A stretch of DNA of 61,205 bases from an uncultured Eubacteriales bacterium (GCA_900539455.1 UQCD01000014.1:1-61205), one strand, 5' to 3'; positions 1 to 8,787 are shown, numbered from the stretch's first letter. Notes: a model not told the origin generated them from the letters alone. Made by a program: numbers and translations.

Positions 1-1466
1 AGACATTTTTCCTTTTCATTCCAAAAATTCTTAAGGAAGCTTTCCTTAACCTTGTCTGCAAGCTCTTTATAATTGCAAACTACATTTTCTTCACCTGTAA
101 GACCTGTAAATTCATCCATAACCATAAGTGCATTATACCAATAAGCGTTTATCTCTACTGGCTTGCCATGCCTTGGTGTTGGTAAAATATCTCCAAAGCG
201 TACATCCATCCAGGTTACCTGGTCAAGTCCACCACCTGCACTAATTAATCCGTCCTCATCCATTTTTATATTAAAGTCAGTTCCATTGATATACCATTTT
301 ATAATGTCTGCAATAACAGGATATGCTTCCTTTACAAAGTCAATATCCTTTGACGCATTGTAGTAGGAATAAACTGCATTAACAAATAGCAATGCTGCAT
401 CAACAGTATTATACATTGGATTATCCTCTCCCTCTGGGAACAGGTTTGGCATAATACCCTTTCTGCAATACTTCATAAAGGTTCTTAAAATGCTTTTTGC
501 ATCCTCAAACTGCTTTGTAGTAATAGTACAGCCAAAGAGGGCTATCATTGTATCTCTTCCCCAATCCTCAAAAAATGGGAAGCCTGCCAATATAGATTTA
601 CCCTTTGTAGACTCTCTGTAGGTAATGTAATCATTTGCTGCTATTGCTAATACCTTTCCATATTCGTCCTGTAAGCCAGCCTTTCCTGCAAGCTCCTTTT
701 TTCTGTCTATTTCTTCAGTAATTAAGCTATCTATAGCATACTCTTTTGTATCCGGTATTTCCTTTGTGCTATATACAATATAATAATCTCCAGAATTTTC
801 AAAGATAATTGAATGGTTATGTGCTACACAGCCTACACCGAATCTTCCATCTACAGCATCTGTACCAAAATATAAATCCTCTATATATTCTGTATTGTGT
901 TTTTCTACATTGCCATTAGTATTAAAATAAACATCTATGCCTTCACTGCTGATTTTTGTACCATTAAGCTCAAATTTTCTATTTGAGTCAATTTTTCCAC
1001 CCTTGTTTACAAACTGAAGCCAAGGTGTAACCTTTAATTTTATATTATTTGTTCCATGATTTATTACTTCGTATTTTATACCTAAGGTATTCTCCTCATG
1101 CTTAAGTACAATAGTTTTTATAATTTCTACACCGTTTACAACATAATGATATTCTGGTAAATATTCAAAAGCAAAAGAATTGAGAAAAAGATTACCCTTT
1201 TCACTATTTGCCTTTGTAACATACTGCGAAGCAGACAAAACAAACCTTTCCTCGCCAATGTATAATTCTTCATAGGTATTTTCAACTAGCTGGTATCTTT
1301 TGTTTGGGGCTGTAAGTGCAGCCATAAATAAAGTATGGTCACATCTGGCATTTGAACCAGCTATTGTAAGTGAAGAAAATCCACCTAAACCATTTGTCAG
1401 CAAATAGCAATTTTCCTCAGCTCTATTTATATCATACAAGTCATTTTTTCCATATAAGAATTTCAT
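1..1466 (-). CDS. Glycogen debranching enzyme, amylo-alpha-1,6-glucosidase type (GH133), 3' end cut by window
   Basis: Reading the minus strand from an ATG at 1466 (preceded by AAAGGAT) gives an open frame to the window edge, about 488 residues, with no stop. The N-terminal part has the NGLGGFSS segment usual at the start of bacterial/archaeal debranching enzymes, and the middle has FPFFEDWGRDTMIAL, the signature at the active centre of the GH133 (alpha/alpha)6 barrel. The family hydrolyses alpha-1,6 branch points left after phosphorylase has trimmed glycogen or maltodextrin. No signal peptide is visible, so it is probably cytoplasmic, and it fits the glycogen phosphorylase gene nearby. A TATAAT box lies about 17-22 bases upstream of the start without a clear -35, and a terminator upstream separates it from the amylase gene. 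The C-terminus is outside the window. Confidence 0.9.
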   Translation of the reverse strand, partial: MKFLYGKNDLYDINRAEENCYLLTNGLGGFSSLTIAGSNARCDHTLFMAALTAPNKRYQLVENTYEELYIGEERFVLSASQYVTKANSEKGNLFLNSFAFEYLPEYHYVVNGVEIIKTIVLKHEENTLGIKYEVINHGTNNIKLKVTPWLQFVNKGGKIDSNRKFELNGTKISSEGIDVYFNTNGNVEKHNTEYIEDLYFGTDAVDGRFGVGCVAHNHSIIFENSGDYYIVYSTKEIPDTKEYAIDSLITEEIDRKKELAGKAGLQDEYGKVLAIAANDYITYRESTKGKSILAGFPFFEDWGRDTMIALFGCTITTKQFEDAKSILRTFMKYCRKGIMPNLFPEGEDNPMYNTVDAALLFVNAVYSYYNASKDIDFVKEAYPVIADIIKWYINGTDFNIKMDEDGLISAGGGLDQVTWMDVRFGDILPTPRHGKPVEINAYWYNALMVMDEFTGLTGEENVVCNYKELADKVKESFLKNFWNEKEKC

Positions 1467-1520
1467 AAAAATTATCCTTTCAGCATTATAATCGATACTT
1501 ACTATATTACTCTATTTAAT

Positions 1521-1560
1521 AAAAAAAATCTACTCCCTGTTATAAGCAGAGAGCAGATTT
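1521..1560 (-). terminator. Rho-independent terminator after the amylase lipoprotein gene
   Basis: Stem arms 1526-1539 and 1547-1560 pair over 14 positions, two of them G-U on the minus strand, around a 7-base loop. A run of U follows in the minus direction. It lies 26 bases past the amylase stop and cuts that operon off from the debranching enzyme gene. Confidence 0.85.
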
Positions 1561-1585
1561 TACTTACATTTAACTATACTATAGA

Positions 1586-3268
1586 CTACTTTAAGAAGGC
1601 TATACCATATGCAGGAATAGTAATATTATCACCATCTATTGTAATACTGTCATCACCAATATTTGTTACTAAGGATGCTACCATATCACTATAACCATAC
1701 TTATCCTTTGATAAAGTAATAGTCTTTGGTTCCTTTCCGAGATTTGCAATAATAATCATTGTTTGATCTTCATAAGTTTTTCTTATTACACATAAAGCAT
1801 TCTCGTCAAAATCGTCTATTGCTGTTGTACGGCCTTTTGAAATTTCCTCATAAGTTCTTCTTATATGAAGCATATTCTTGTAATACCAGTAAATAGAATT
1901 TTTATCCTTCATCTGTTCTTCTAATGTAGCAAATGGCTGTTCTATTTCATCCATATTTGTTGGACCTACTGTATTAACTCCTCCCGCAAAATTGTTCCAT
2001 CTCATAGGTGTTCTTGCATTTTCATCTTTTGCCGCAACACTTCCTGACATGCCTATTTCCTCGCCATAGTATACAAATGAGCAGCCAGACATAATCTGAT
2101 TTAATGCGCCAGCAAGCTTTACCTTATTTTGATTATTTGATAAAAATCCTGTCAATCTGCCCGTATCATGATTACTTGCAAATGGAGCATTAACAAGCTT
2201 TGCATTGTTACTTAGGTAAGTTGCCTCAACCTTTTCAAAACGCTGTGCAAGGTTTTTACCATTCATTAGGTTTATGCACTTTACTAAAATACCACTATTG
2301 TTACCAAAAGCGTAGTCAAAAATACTTTCAACACCACTTGTATAGTAATTAGCTATTGCAGCCTGTGAATCCCAAACCTCAGCAACTACATAAGTATCCT
2401 CTTTTACGCTCTTTACATAATTTTCAAACCAGTTTAATACTTCTATGTTCTTTTCACTATTACCTGTAGTATACTCTTTTGCAGCATCCAATCTAAATCC
2501 ATCAACACCCTTTTCAATCCAGAAATCTGCTATGTTTTCAATTTCCTTTCTAACCTGAGGATTATCAAGATTTAAATCTGGCATACCTGACCAGAACTGG
2601 CACTCATATTTGTAATCTGTACCTGAAATGGCTGCATAACCTGAGGCGTTACCAACCTCTTCTTTTGTCTTAATATTGTAATAGTTTGCATATGGACACT
2701 TTTCAAAATCCGGCTTTTCACCTTCTGCCAGGCTTTGATAATAAGACTTTGCCTGCTTGAACCATTCATGCTGTGAAGATGTATGATTAAAAACAAAGTC
2801 AATTATCAAATTGATATTTCTTTTATGACATTCATCCACAAGCTTTTCAAAATCTTCCATTGTTCCATATTCTTCATCAATACTACAATAGTCAACTACA
2901 TCATATTTGTGGTATGTTGTTGACTTCATAATAGGCATAAGCCATATTCCATTAAAACCTAAATCTTCAATATAATCAAGTTTTGAGATAAGACCATTTA
3001 AATCGCCTATGCCATCACCATCACTGTCAGCAAAGGAATAAACAAATACCTCATAGTAATTTCTATAATGGTCCTCTTTTGCTACCTCGTATTCCTGCGA
3101 ATCCCAGGAAGCTACATTAAAATATTCTTCCGGAGTAAGCTTAGAAATATCTGCAGTTGTAGTTTCTTTTTCTCCATTATTGGTACTCTTATTACATCCT
3201 ACCAGCATCGAAGCTGCAAGACAAGATGCAAGTGTTAATGCACCTATTTTCTTTAAAATTTTTCGCAT
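1586..3268 (-). CDS. Extracellular alpha-amylase family lipoprotein (GH13)
   Basis: 560 residues. The N-terminus is a lipoprotein signal: basic start, hydrophobic stretch and lipobox LVGC with Cys25, so the mature enzyme should be lipid-anchored on the outer face of the membrane. After a short Ser/Thr/Glu linker comes a GH13 barrel: conserved regions DFVFNHTS, GFRLDAAKE (nucleophile Asp), VVAEVWD (acid/base Glu) and ASNHDTGR (third Asp), then a C-terminal beta domain. It should cut starch or maltodextrins at alpha-1,4 bonds; exact specificity (alpha-amylase, neopullulanase or similar) cannot be read here. It is the last gene of the malE-malF-malG-like set, behind an internal hairpin. The start has a good AAGGAG site. 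Start and family are secure. Confidence 0.92.
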   Translation of the reverse strand: MRKILKKIGALTLASCLAASMLVGCNKSTNNGEKETTTADISKLTPEEYFNVASWDSQEYEVAKEDHYRNYYEVFVYSFADSDGDGIGDLNGLISKLDYIEDLGFNGIWLMPIMKSTTYHKYDVVDYCSIDEEYGTMEDFEKLVDECHKRNINLIIDFVFNHTSSQHEWFKQAKSYYQSLAEGEKPDFEKCPYANYYNIKTKEEVGNASGYAAISGTDYKYECQFWSGMPDLNLDNPQVRKEIENIADFWIEKGVDGFRLDAAKEYTTGNSEKNIEVLNWFENYVKSVKEDTYVVAEVWDSQAAIANYYTSGVESIFDYAFGNNSGILVKCINLMNGKNLAQRFEKVEATYLSNNAKLVNAPFASNHDTGRLTGFLSNNQNKVKLAGALNQIMSGCSFVYYGEEIGMSGSVAAKDENARTPMRWNNFAGGVNTVGPTNMDEIEQPFATLEEQMKDKNSIYWYYKNMLHIRRTYEEISKGRTTAIDDFDENALCVIRKTYEDQTMIIIANLGKEPKTITLSKDKYGYSDMVASLVTNIGDDSITIDGDNITIPAYGIAFLK

Positions 3269-3288
3269 ATTATCTCCTTATTCATAAT

Positions 3289-3318
3289 AAAAAGGGAATG
3301 TATAAACATTCCCTTTTT
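3289..3318 (-). terminator. Intercistronic terminator-like hairpin between permease and amylase genes
   Basis: A perfect 12-base-pair stem (3289-3300 with 3307-3318) and 6-base loop with a U-rich 3' arm in the minus direction, 14 bases after the permease stop. As the amylase gene starts only 20 bases further on, it probably acts as a partial terminator that lowers amylase output relative to the transporter, unless the amylase has its own promoter, which I do not see. Confidence 0.7.
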
Positions 3319-3332
3319 GAAAAACAATGTAA

Positions 3333-4220
3333 TTAGCCCTTAACAGCACCAGCCATACCATTTTGGTAGAATTTCTGCATACCAATGAATATAATTGAAA
3401 CTGGAATAGAAATCAATACAGCACCAGCACAGAATGAATTGTACCACTGATAGATATATTCTTTTTCCAACATATTCCATAAACCAATACCTACTGTATA
3501 TTGATCCACATTTGATGTACATATAACCTTTGCAAAAATGAAATCCAACCAAGGACCCATAAACGATGTTAAGATTGTGTAAACTACAATAGGCTTACTA
3601 AGTGGAATTACAATCTTTGTAAATACCTGAAACTTTGTAGCACCGTCAATATATGCAGCTTCATCAAGTGACTTTGGAATGGTGTCAAAGAAACCTTTTG
3701 CAACATAAAATCCCATTCCCGAGCCTCCGGAGTAGACCAATATAAGCGCAACTTTAATCATTGAACCGTCTGTCAAACCGATGGCCTTTAAGATAAAGTA
3801 AACAGCTACCATTGACATAAAACCTGGGAACAATCCAAGTATCATACAAACATTCATGATGCCTCTTCTTGATTTAAATCTAAGTCTTGACATACAGAAT
3901 GCAACTGACAATACAAAGAATGTAGATATAATACATACAACTACTGCAATAATAAGTGTATTCATAAACATCCTAGGGAAGTTAAGAACTCCAGTATCAG
4001 TAAATAGCTTTTTGTAATTATCCAATGTAAATGTCTTTGGAATAATTCTGCTTATTCTATCACCTTTTTCACTTCTGAAACTTGTAATAACAACCCATAT
4101 AATAGGCAACACCCATATAATAGATAAAATTGCAAGGAAAACATGAGTTATGATATCCACTACAAGTCTTTTGACTTTTGCTGATGTATATTCAACAGCT
4201 TCTGAATTTTTCTTTTTCAT
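3333..4220 (-). CDS. Maltodextrin ABC transporter permease, MalG-like
   Basis: 295 residues from the ATG at 4220. That start has GGAGG 13 bases upstream, and longer forms would overlap the ribosome site and the malF-like end. The protein has six likely membrane segments and the cytoplasmic EAA loop near the C-terminal third (EAAYIDGATKFQVF...IPLSKP), which docks on the ATPase subunit. This is the MalG/MsmG family of carbohydrate importers (CUT1 class). The start codon lies 1 base after the stop of the upstream permease gene, so the two are translationally linked. Sugar specificity is inferred from the amylase and MalE-like neighbours. The permease type is secure; the substrate is likely. Confidence 0.9.
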   Translation of the reverse strand: MKKKNSEAVEYTSAKVKRLVVDIITHVFLAILSIIWVLPIIWVVITSFRSEKGDRISRIIPKTFTLDNYKKLFTDTGVLNFPRMFMNTLIIAVVVCIISTFFVLSVAFCMSRLRFKSRRGIMNVCMILGLFPGFMSMVAVYFILKAIGLTDGSMIKVALILVYSGGSGMGFYVAKGFFDTIPKSLDEAAYIDGATKFQVFTKIVIPLSKPIVVYTILTSFMGPWLDFIFAKVICTSNVDQYTVGIGLWNMLEKEYIYQWYNSFCAGAVLISIPVSIIFIGMQKFYQNGMAGAVKG

Positions 4221-4221
4221 T

Positions 4222-5601
4222 TTACTGGAATCCCTCCTCATCTTTATAAGCTGCAGTATTTCTATATGTAACAATAGAAACGATTGCAAGTACAATGAAT
4301 GTCATAATACCGATAACTGCACCAACATTGTATCTGTTTTCACTAATAGTCAGCTTGTATAACCAAGTAACTAAAAGATCTGTCTGACCAGCAGAATTAC
4401 CAACCTTAATAGGTGCGCCACCAGTTAATAAGAATATAACATTGAAGTTGTTTATGTTGCCTGTAAATGTTGTAACAAGATAAGGACCGGTTACAAATAA
4501 CATATAAGGTAAAGTTATCTTAAAGAATGTTGTAACGGCATTTGCACCATCCACCTTTGCAGCCTCATAAAGGTCTGTTGGAATATTCTGTAAAATACCT
4601 GTTACCTGCAACATTGTGTATGGAATACCAATCCAAAGGTTAATCAATACAACCATAACTCTTGCTAATGTAGCATCAGATAAGAAATGGACTGAGTTTG
4701 TAATTACATGATTTGTCTTTAAAATCAAATTAATAGGTCCTTCATCAGCAAACAATGTTCTTATTATAAGTAAAGATACGAACTGTGGAATAGCGATTGA
4801 TAAAATGAAGATAAATCTCCACATTCCTTTAAGCTTTGTACCCTTTCTATTTATAATAATAGCTAATAACATACCTAAAATATAGTTTAAGAATGTTGCT
4901 AGAATTGCCCACACAATAGTCCATCCTGTTACTGACCAGAACTGTTTACCAATACTGCTCTTTAATGAAACAATTTCACCAAAGTTCTTAAGTCCTACCC
5001 AATCAAACAAAACAAGATGATCATTAACTTTTGAATAGTCAGTAAATGCCATTAATATCATATAGATAAGTGGCAAAATAGTAAATGCTAATACACCAAT
5101 AATTGGCAATGCTAATAAAAGCTTATGTAAGTTTGCATCAAATAATGATTTAACATCCTCGACAAAAGTTCTTACCGGCTTACCTTTTTTCTTCAATACC
5201 TCAGCCATATATGCACTCTTAACTGTTTCTCTCCAGAAAAGAAAAAATACAACACATATAACTGCCGAAACCACACCATAAAGTAGTAATAATTTTGAAT
5301 CATCACCTGCTACATACTCCATAAACTGGCCTGTAGGATCAATCTGATAACCGCCTTCGCGATCTCCTAATGATGGAAGCATTGATAAATTCTGAATGCC
5401 ATATGCTACCATAAAATAAATAAATCCAACTTCTACAGCAAGAAACAACAAACCTTTAATAAACTGTTTTCTTACTATATTTCCCAAACCCATAATAAGG
5501 AATGAGAGTTTTGTAAAGATATCGCCCTTAACTAATGCCTTGCTGACAGTATACTCTTTACTAAATTCAGAAGGGGCATTTGCCTTTTTTTTCTTCTTCA
5601 C
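4222..5601 (-). CDS. Maltodextrin ABC transporter permease, MalF-like
   Basis: 459 residues from a GTG at 5601, chosen because GGAGGT stands 6 bases upstream; the ATG further upstream has no ribosome site. The N-terminus is Lys-rich and cytoplasmic. Two extra membrane helices and a large loop precede the core permease domain, as in MalF and unlike the shorter UgpA-type partners. The EAA loop (EAAKVDGANAVTTFFKITLPYM) is near residue 340-360. It pairs with the MalG-like protein to form the channel of a CUT1 importer. No ATPase gene (MalK/MsmK type) is in the operon. Many Firmicutes use one shared MsmK encoded elsewhere, which is inferred here. Confidence 0.9.
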   Translation of the reverse strand: MKKKKKANAPSEFSKEYTVSKALVKGDIFTKLSFLIMGLGNIVRKQFIKGLLFLAVEVGFIYFMVAYGIQNLSMLPSLGDREGGYQIDPTGQFMEYVAGDDSKLLLLYGVVSAVICVVFFLFWRETVKSAYMAEVLKKKGKPVRTFVEDVKSLFDANLHKLLLALPIIGVLAFTILPLIYMILMAFTDYSKVNDHLVLFDWVGLKNFGEIVSLKSSIGKQFWSVTGWTIVWAILATFLNYILGMLLAIIINRKGTKLKGMWRFIFILSIAIPQFVSLLIIRTLFADEGPINLILKTNHVITNSVHFLSDATLARVMVVLINLWIGIPYTMLQVTGILQNIPTDLYEAAKVDGANAVTTFFKITLPYMLFVTGPYLVTTFTGNINNFNVIFLLTGGAPIKVGNSAGQTDLLVTWLYKLTISENRYNVGAVIGIMTFIVLAIVSIVTYRNTAAYKDEEGFQ

Positions 5602-5623
5602 AACACTACCTCCATAGAAAATT

Positions 5624-5657
5624 TTCTCCACAGCTTCTAAACAGAAACTGTGGAGAA
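5624..5657 (-). other. Stem-loop between malE-like and malF-like genes
   Basis: Arms 5624-5633 and 5648-5657 form a perfect 10-base-pair stem (TTCTCCACAG / CTGTGGAGAA) with a 14-base loop, between the binding-protein stop and the malF-like ribosome site. No U-run of terminator length follows. Such hairpins after malE-type genes are known to protect the upstream mRNA and keep binding protein in excess over permeases; that role is inferred here. Confidence 0.65.
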
Positions 5658-5688
5658 ACTGATTCGCCTAAGAATAATCAATCAATAA

Positions 5689-6951
5689 TTAGTTAGCACC
5701 TTTATTTTCAGCATACTTATCATTCATTGCCTTGTTCATAGCATCTGCTTTTTCAGCAGCATTGCTCTTTGTTATTTCGCCTGAAACAATTGCTTTACCA
5801 AATGCTTCTGCCTGTGCCCAGTAATCAGCATCAACAATCCATGATGGCTGAATCATATCCTGAGCGTAAGCTTTGTTCTGTGCGATAAAAGCTTCGTCGT
5901 TCTTTATAGAGTCATCTTCCTGTAAAGCTGTGTTACATGGGATAACTCCTCTAGCTTCGTAACGAGCCTTCTGTGCTGATTCACCTGCTAAGAACTTAGC
6001 TAACTCAACAGCTACCTTCTGGTTCTTGCAGTTAGGATTGATACCAATAGCCTTAGCTGAAGCGAAACCGCTTAACTGACCTGTTGATCCATCAGCAAAT
6101 GTAACTTCTGGTTTTGCTGCAATACCAAGGTTTTCACCAAGTGCTTCTCTAGCGTTTGCTAAATCCCAAGAACCTGAGAATACAGCATTAACTGTATCAC
6201 CAAGACCTGAAACACCACCGTTTGATGAAAGGTTACCTGTAGCATATAAGTCTACTAATAACTGAGCAGCCTTAGCACCATTGTCGCCGCCTAAGTTGAT
6301 TGATGGATTTTCATCACCACCGATTGTACATCCTGCAGCAAGGAAGAATGCTTCAACATACCAAGAGTCACTGATCTTTAAATCAACTTTACCCTTCTCT
6401 AACATTTTGTTTAAATTCTTAACATCATCCTCTGTGAACACTCTCTTGTCATAGTACATATACCAGCAGTTTGCTGTATATGGTATACCGTAAATGTTTC
6501 CGTTGTATGTAACATTCTTTACGATCTGCTCTGCGTTTGTGTCCTTAACATATGTAGCTGCGTCACCAACTATTGGCATAGCACCTTCGCATGTAACTAA
6601 ATCCTTAATCTGATCTGATGCATACATATAAACATCAGGAGCAGCTGTTGGATCCTGCTTAACTGTTTCGCCAGCTTTATCCTCACCCATTGCAACATAT
6701 TCAAATGTAAGATCCCAGTTTGGATGTTCTTCATTAAACTTGTCACACTGTTCTTTTAACCAGTTTGCGCCATCTTTCTGGTCTTCTGAAGGAGCTGCTA
6801 CCTTAAGAGTAGCTTTGATTTTTTCCTCTGCTGTTGTTTCATTGGATTTTGTCTCTTTGTTGTCAGCTGCGCCATCTTTGCCACATCCGAAAAGAGCTGT
6901 TGCACATAATGCTGTTGTCATTAAAAGTGCTGTTAACTTTTTAGATCTCAT
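5689..6951 (-). CDS. Maltodextrin-binding lipoprotein of ABC transporter, MalE-like
   Basis: 420 residues with a lipoprotein signal ending in LFGC (Cys23), then a family 1 extracellular solute-binding fold. It has the usual alternating lobes and the aromatic-rich YTANCWYMYYDKRVF segment near residue 165 that is typical of sugar-binding proteins. It should sit on the outer membrane face and hand maltodextrins to the two permeases downstream. It is the first gene of the operon. AGGAGG lies 11 bases ahead of the ATG, and an operator-like palindrome lies in the leader. Maltodextrin as ligand is inferred from the adjacent amylase and glucosidase genes. Confidence 0.9.
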   Translation of the reverse strand: MRSKKLTALLMTTALCATALFGCGKDGAADNKETKSNETTAEEKIKATLKVAAPSEDQKDGANWLKEQCDKFNEEHPNWDLTFEYVAMGEDKAGETVKQDPTAAPDVYMYASDQIKDLVTCEGAMPIVGDAATYVKDTNAEQIVKNVTYNGNIYGIPYTANCWYMYYDKRVFTEDDVKNLNKMLEKGKVDLKISDSWYVEAFFLAAGCTIGGDENPSINLGGDNGAKAAQLLVDLYATGNLSSNGGVSGLGDTVNAVFSGSWDLANAREALGENLGIAAKPEVTFADGSTGQLSGFASAKAIGINPNCKNQKVAVELAKFLAGESAQKARYEARGVIPCNTALQEDDSIKNDEAFIAQNKAYAQDMIQPSWIVDADYWAQAEAFGKAIVSGEITKSNAAEKADAMNKAMNDKYAENKGAN

Positions 6952-6973
6952 AATCTTTGTTTCCTCCTATTTT

Positions 6974-6985
6974 TCAATCGCTTGC
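6974..6985. promoter_or_regulatory. LacI/MalR-type operator in the malE leader
   Basis: TCAATCGCTTGC matches the general LacI-family operator GCAANCGNTTGC at 11 of 12 positions with the central CG. It lies downstream of the -10 box at 7008-7013, a good position for a repressor roadblock. No LacI-family gene is in the window. Confidence 0.55.
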
Positions 6986-7007
6986 GCTGATTGTTTGTTA
7001 CTGTTAT

Positions 7008-7013
7008 ATTATA
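7008..7013 (-). promoter_or_regulatory. -10 box of the malE operon promoter
   Basis: TATAAT on the minus strand, 57 bases ahead of the malE-like start. No good -35 hexamer is found 16-18 bases upstream, which suggests a promoter that needs an activator. Confidence 0.5.
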
Positions 7014-7069
7014 TTGGTTGTATATAAAAATGTATATATCATAAATGTTAGAAATATGTTGTTTTTTTT

Positions 7070-7094
7070 AATTTGTATCAAAAATGTACAAATT
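7070..7094. repeat. Inverted repeat upstream of the malE operon promoter
   Basis: Perfect 8-base arms AATTTGTA (7070-7077) and TACAAATT (7087-7094) separated by 9 bases. It lies roughly 70-95 bases upstream of the likely malE start of transcription and outside the terminator of the regulator gene. It may be an activator site; no known regulator motif was recognised. Confidence 0.5.
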
Positions 7095-7124
7095 TTATAC
7101 CCTTTTATTATGATTTTTTCATAA

Positions 7125-7158
7125 AAAATGTCAAAAGTCACAAGACTTTTGACATTTT
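7125..7158 (-). terminator. Rho-independent terminator of the YesN-type regulator gene
   Basis: A 15-base-pair perfect stem (7125-7139 with 7144-7158), loop ACAA region, ending in a T-rich arm on the minus strand, 16 bases past the stop of the regulator. Confidence 0.85.
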
Positions 7159-7173
7159 GACCTAAAAAACAGT

Positions 7174-8715
7174 TTATTTTTCTCCATTTGCCCTAAACTT
7201 TTGTGGACTTATTCCAAAATATTCTCTAAAGCTTTGGCAGAAATATGATACATTTGGATAGCCTACCTCTGTACTTATATTAACTATCTTCATATGCGTA
7301 TTTTCAAGCATTTCCTTTGCCTTTTCCATTCTAACGGATTTAATAAATTTGCTGAGATTTTGTCCTGTTTCCTTTTTAAATACACAGCTCAAATAACTAG
7401 GTGCCATATATACCATTTCTGCTAACTGCTCTACTCCAATTTCCTTCATATAATTAATGTAGATATATTGTTTTACACATTCTACCTCTCTGTGAACAGC
7501 CCGTGGATTAACAGCAAAATTCTCCTCAAGCCTTATAATGTTTTTATCCATTATTTCTTTTACTTCCATTAAATCAGTTGATCTGTATAGTCTGTCAACC
7601 TCATTATTCAAATCCACTTCACCCACATTAGGCAACGCCTCATAAAACTCTTTAAGAATGTTTGAAAACACAAACTTAATGTATAGCTGTGATAAATTTT
7701 TCTTGCTGCCATAGCGCTCCCAAAGTATTTTAAAACTTTTCTTTAAGCTGTCTGTATCCTTAAGCTTAATATCCTGCTTGATTTGCTTTATAATTGAATC
7801 ATCATCTGACTGCACAAATATAGGAGCTTCATTTTCTTTTTCCTTGAAAAATACCTTGCTGTCATTTTCATAGAATTTTCTCTCTAACAGCTCCTCTGTT
7901 TCATCTACAGCTAATGATAGTTCATCACAGCTTTCTATTTCTGAGGATAATGCGACAAAGCATTTTCTGGCATATTTTATTGACAGTTTATTTTTTATCA
8001 TCTCACACATAGCTATAATTTTTTCTTCTGAATTTTTATCACAATATGACTTGTCCAGAAGCAAAACTGACTGTGTAGAATTTAAATTAATATAATGACA
8101 ATATATGTTGTTATTTTCTAAAAACTCTTTAAATAATTTTTCAAAATCTTCTATTTCATTAAAAAATTCACTATTAAACTCTATTAGCACAATTCGTTTA
8201 TATTTGTCGAACTCGTTTCTGTCAGCTATGTATTCATCTTCTATTTTTATTTCATCAATTTTCTTACCATATAAAAGATTAAACAGAATATGTTCTTTTA
8301 TGAACTCATTGTTAATGTCACTTTGTTCAATAATAGTTTTAGATTCATCACACTTACTAATAGCAATATCGACAGCATCTACCAGCTCATTTTTCTCAAA
8401 GGGCTTGTGAATATAGTCTATTGCACCAAGCTTTATAGCCTTTTTTACATTGCTAAACTCATTGTTTCCGCTAACTATAATAAATTTAAGATTTTTATTT
8501 ATCTCTTTTATCTCATCAATAAGTGTAAAACCATCCATATCTTCCACGAGAATTTCACTTATAAGTATGTCTATACAATTATTTGCTGCAAACTCTATGG
8601 CTGCATCACCACTAGAAACACTTTCAACAGCTAAATCATAATCCAATTCACTTAAAAGCTTTAATATTGATTCTTTATAAAATTTATCTGGTTCCACCAC
8701 AAGAACTCTATACAT
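7174..8715 (-). CDS. YesN-type response regulator (receiver + AraC DNA-binding domain) with atypical receiver
   Basis: 513 residues from the ATG at 8715 (GGTGA just upstream; an in-frame ATG at 8739 lacks a ribosome site). Residues about 1-120 are a receiver domain, the middle is a long helical linker, and the last 100 residues are an AraC-type double helix-turn-helix (YIxxNYMKEIGVEQLAEMVY...YFCQSFREYFGISPQKFR). In the receiver the phospho-accepting Asp is replaced by Glu54 (ISEILVEDMDG, codon 8554-8556 reads GAA). The acidic pair at the N-terminus is reduced to Glu-Pro, while Ser and the Lys of HKPF remain. No histidine kinase gene is nearby. It probably controls the flanking maltodextrin genes, perhaps without phosphorylation. 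Confidence 0.88.
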   Translation of the reverse strand: MYRVLVVEPDKFYKESILKLLSELDYDLAVESVSSGDAAIEFAANNCIDILISEILVEDMDGFTLIDEIKEINKNLKFIIVSGNNEFSNVKKAIKLGAIDYIHKPFEKNELVDAVDIAISKCDESKTIIEQSDINNEFIKEHILFNLLYGKKIDEIKIEDEYIADRNEFDKYKRIVLIEFNSEFFNEIEDFEKLFKEFLENNNIYCHYINLNSTQSVLLLDKSYCDKNSEEKIIAMCEMIKNKLSIKYARKCFVALSSEIESCDELSLAVDETEELLERKFYENDSKVFFKEKENEAPIFVQSDDDSIIKQIKQDIKLKDTDSLKKSFKILWERYGSKKNLSQLYIKFVFSNILKEFYEALPNVGEVDLNNEVDRLYRSTDLMEVKEIMDKNIIRLEENFAVNPRAVHREVECVKQYIYINYMKEIGVEQLAEMVYMAPSYLSCVFKKETGQNLSKFIKSVRMEKAKEMLENTHMKIVNISTEVGYPNVSYFCQSFREYFGISPQKFRANGEK

Positions 8716-8758
8716 ATATTCACCATTTTCTAATGTCATTTTTTTTAGATTTATATAA

Positions 8759-8787
8759 ATTATAAATTATTTATGTTGTTTTTTCAA
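8759..8787 (-). promoter_or_regulatory. Sigma-A promoter of the YesN-type regulator gene
   Basis: On the minus strand, TTGAAA (8782-8787), a 17-base spacer and TATAAT (8759-8764). The predicted start of transcription is about 37 bases ahead of the chosen ATG. The rest of the gap up to 8897 is AT-rich, with a small GGATATATATGTCC palindrome and nothing else recognised. Confidence 0.75.

Noticed and set aside
8105..8641. Plus-strand open frames over the YesN-type regulator
   Set aside because: They are AT-rich, low-complexity readings antisense to a clear gene and lack ribosome sites.
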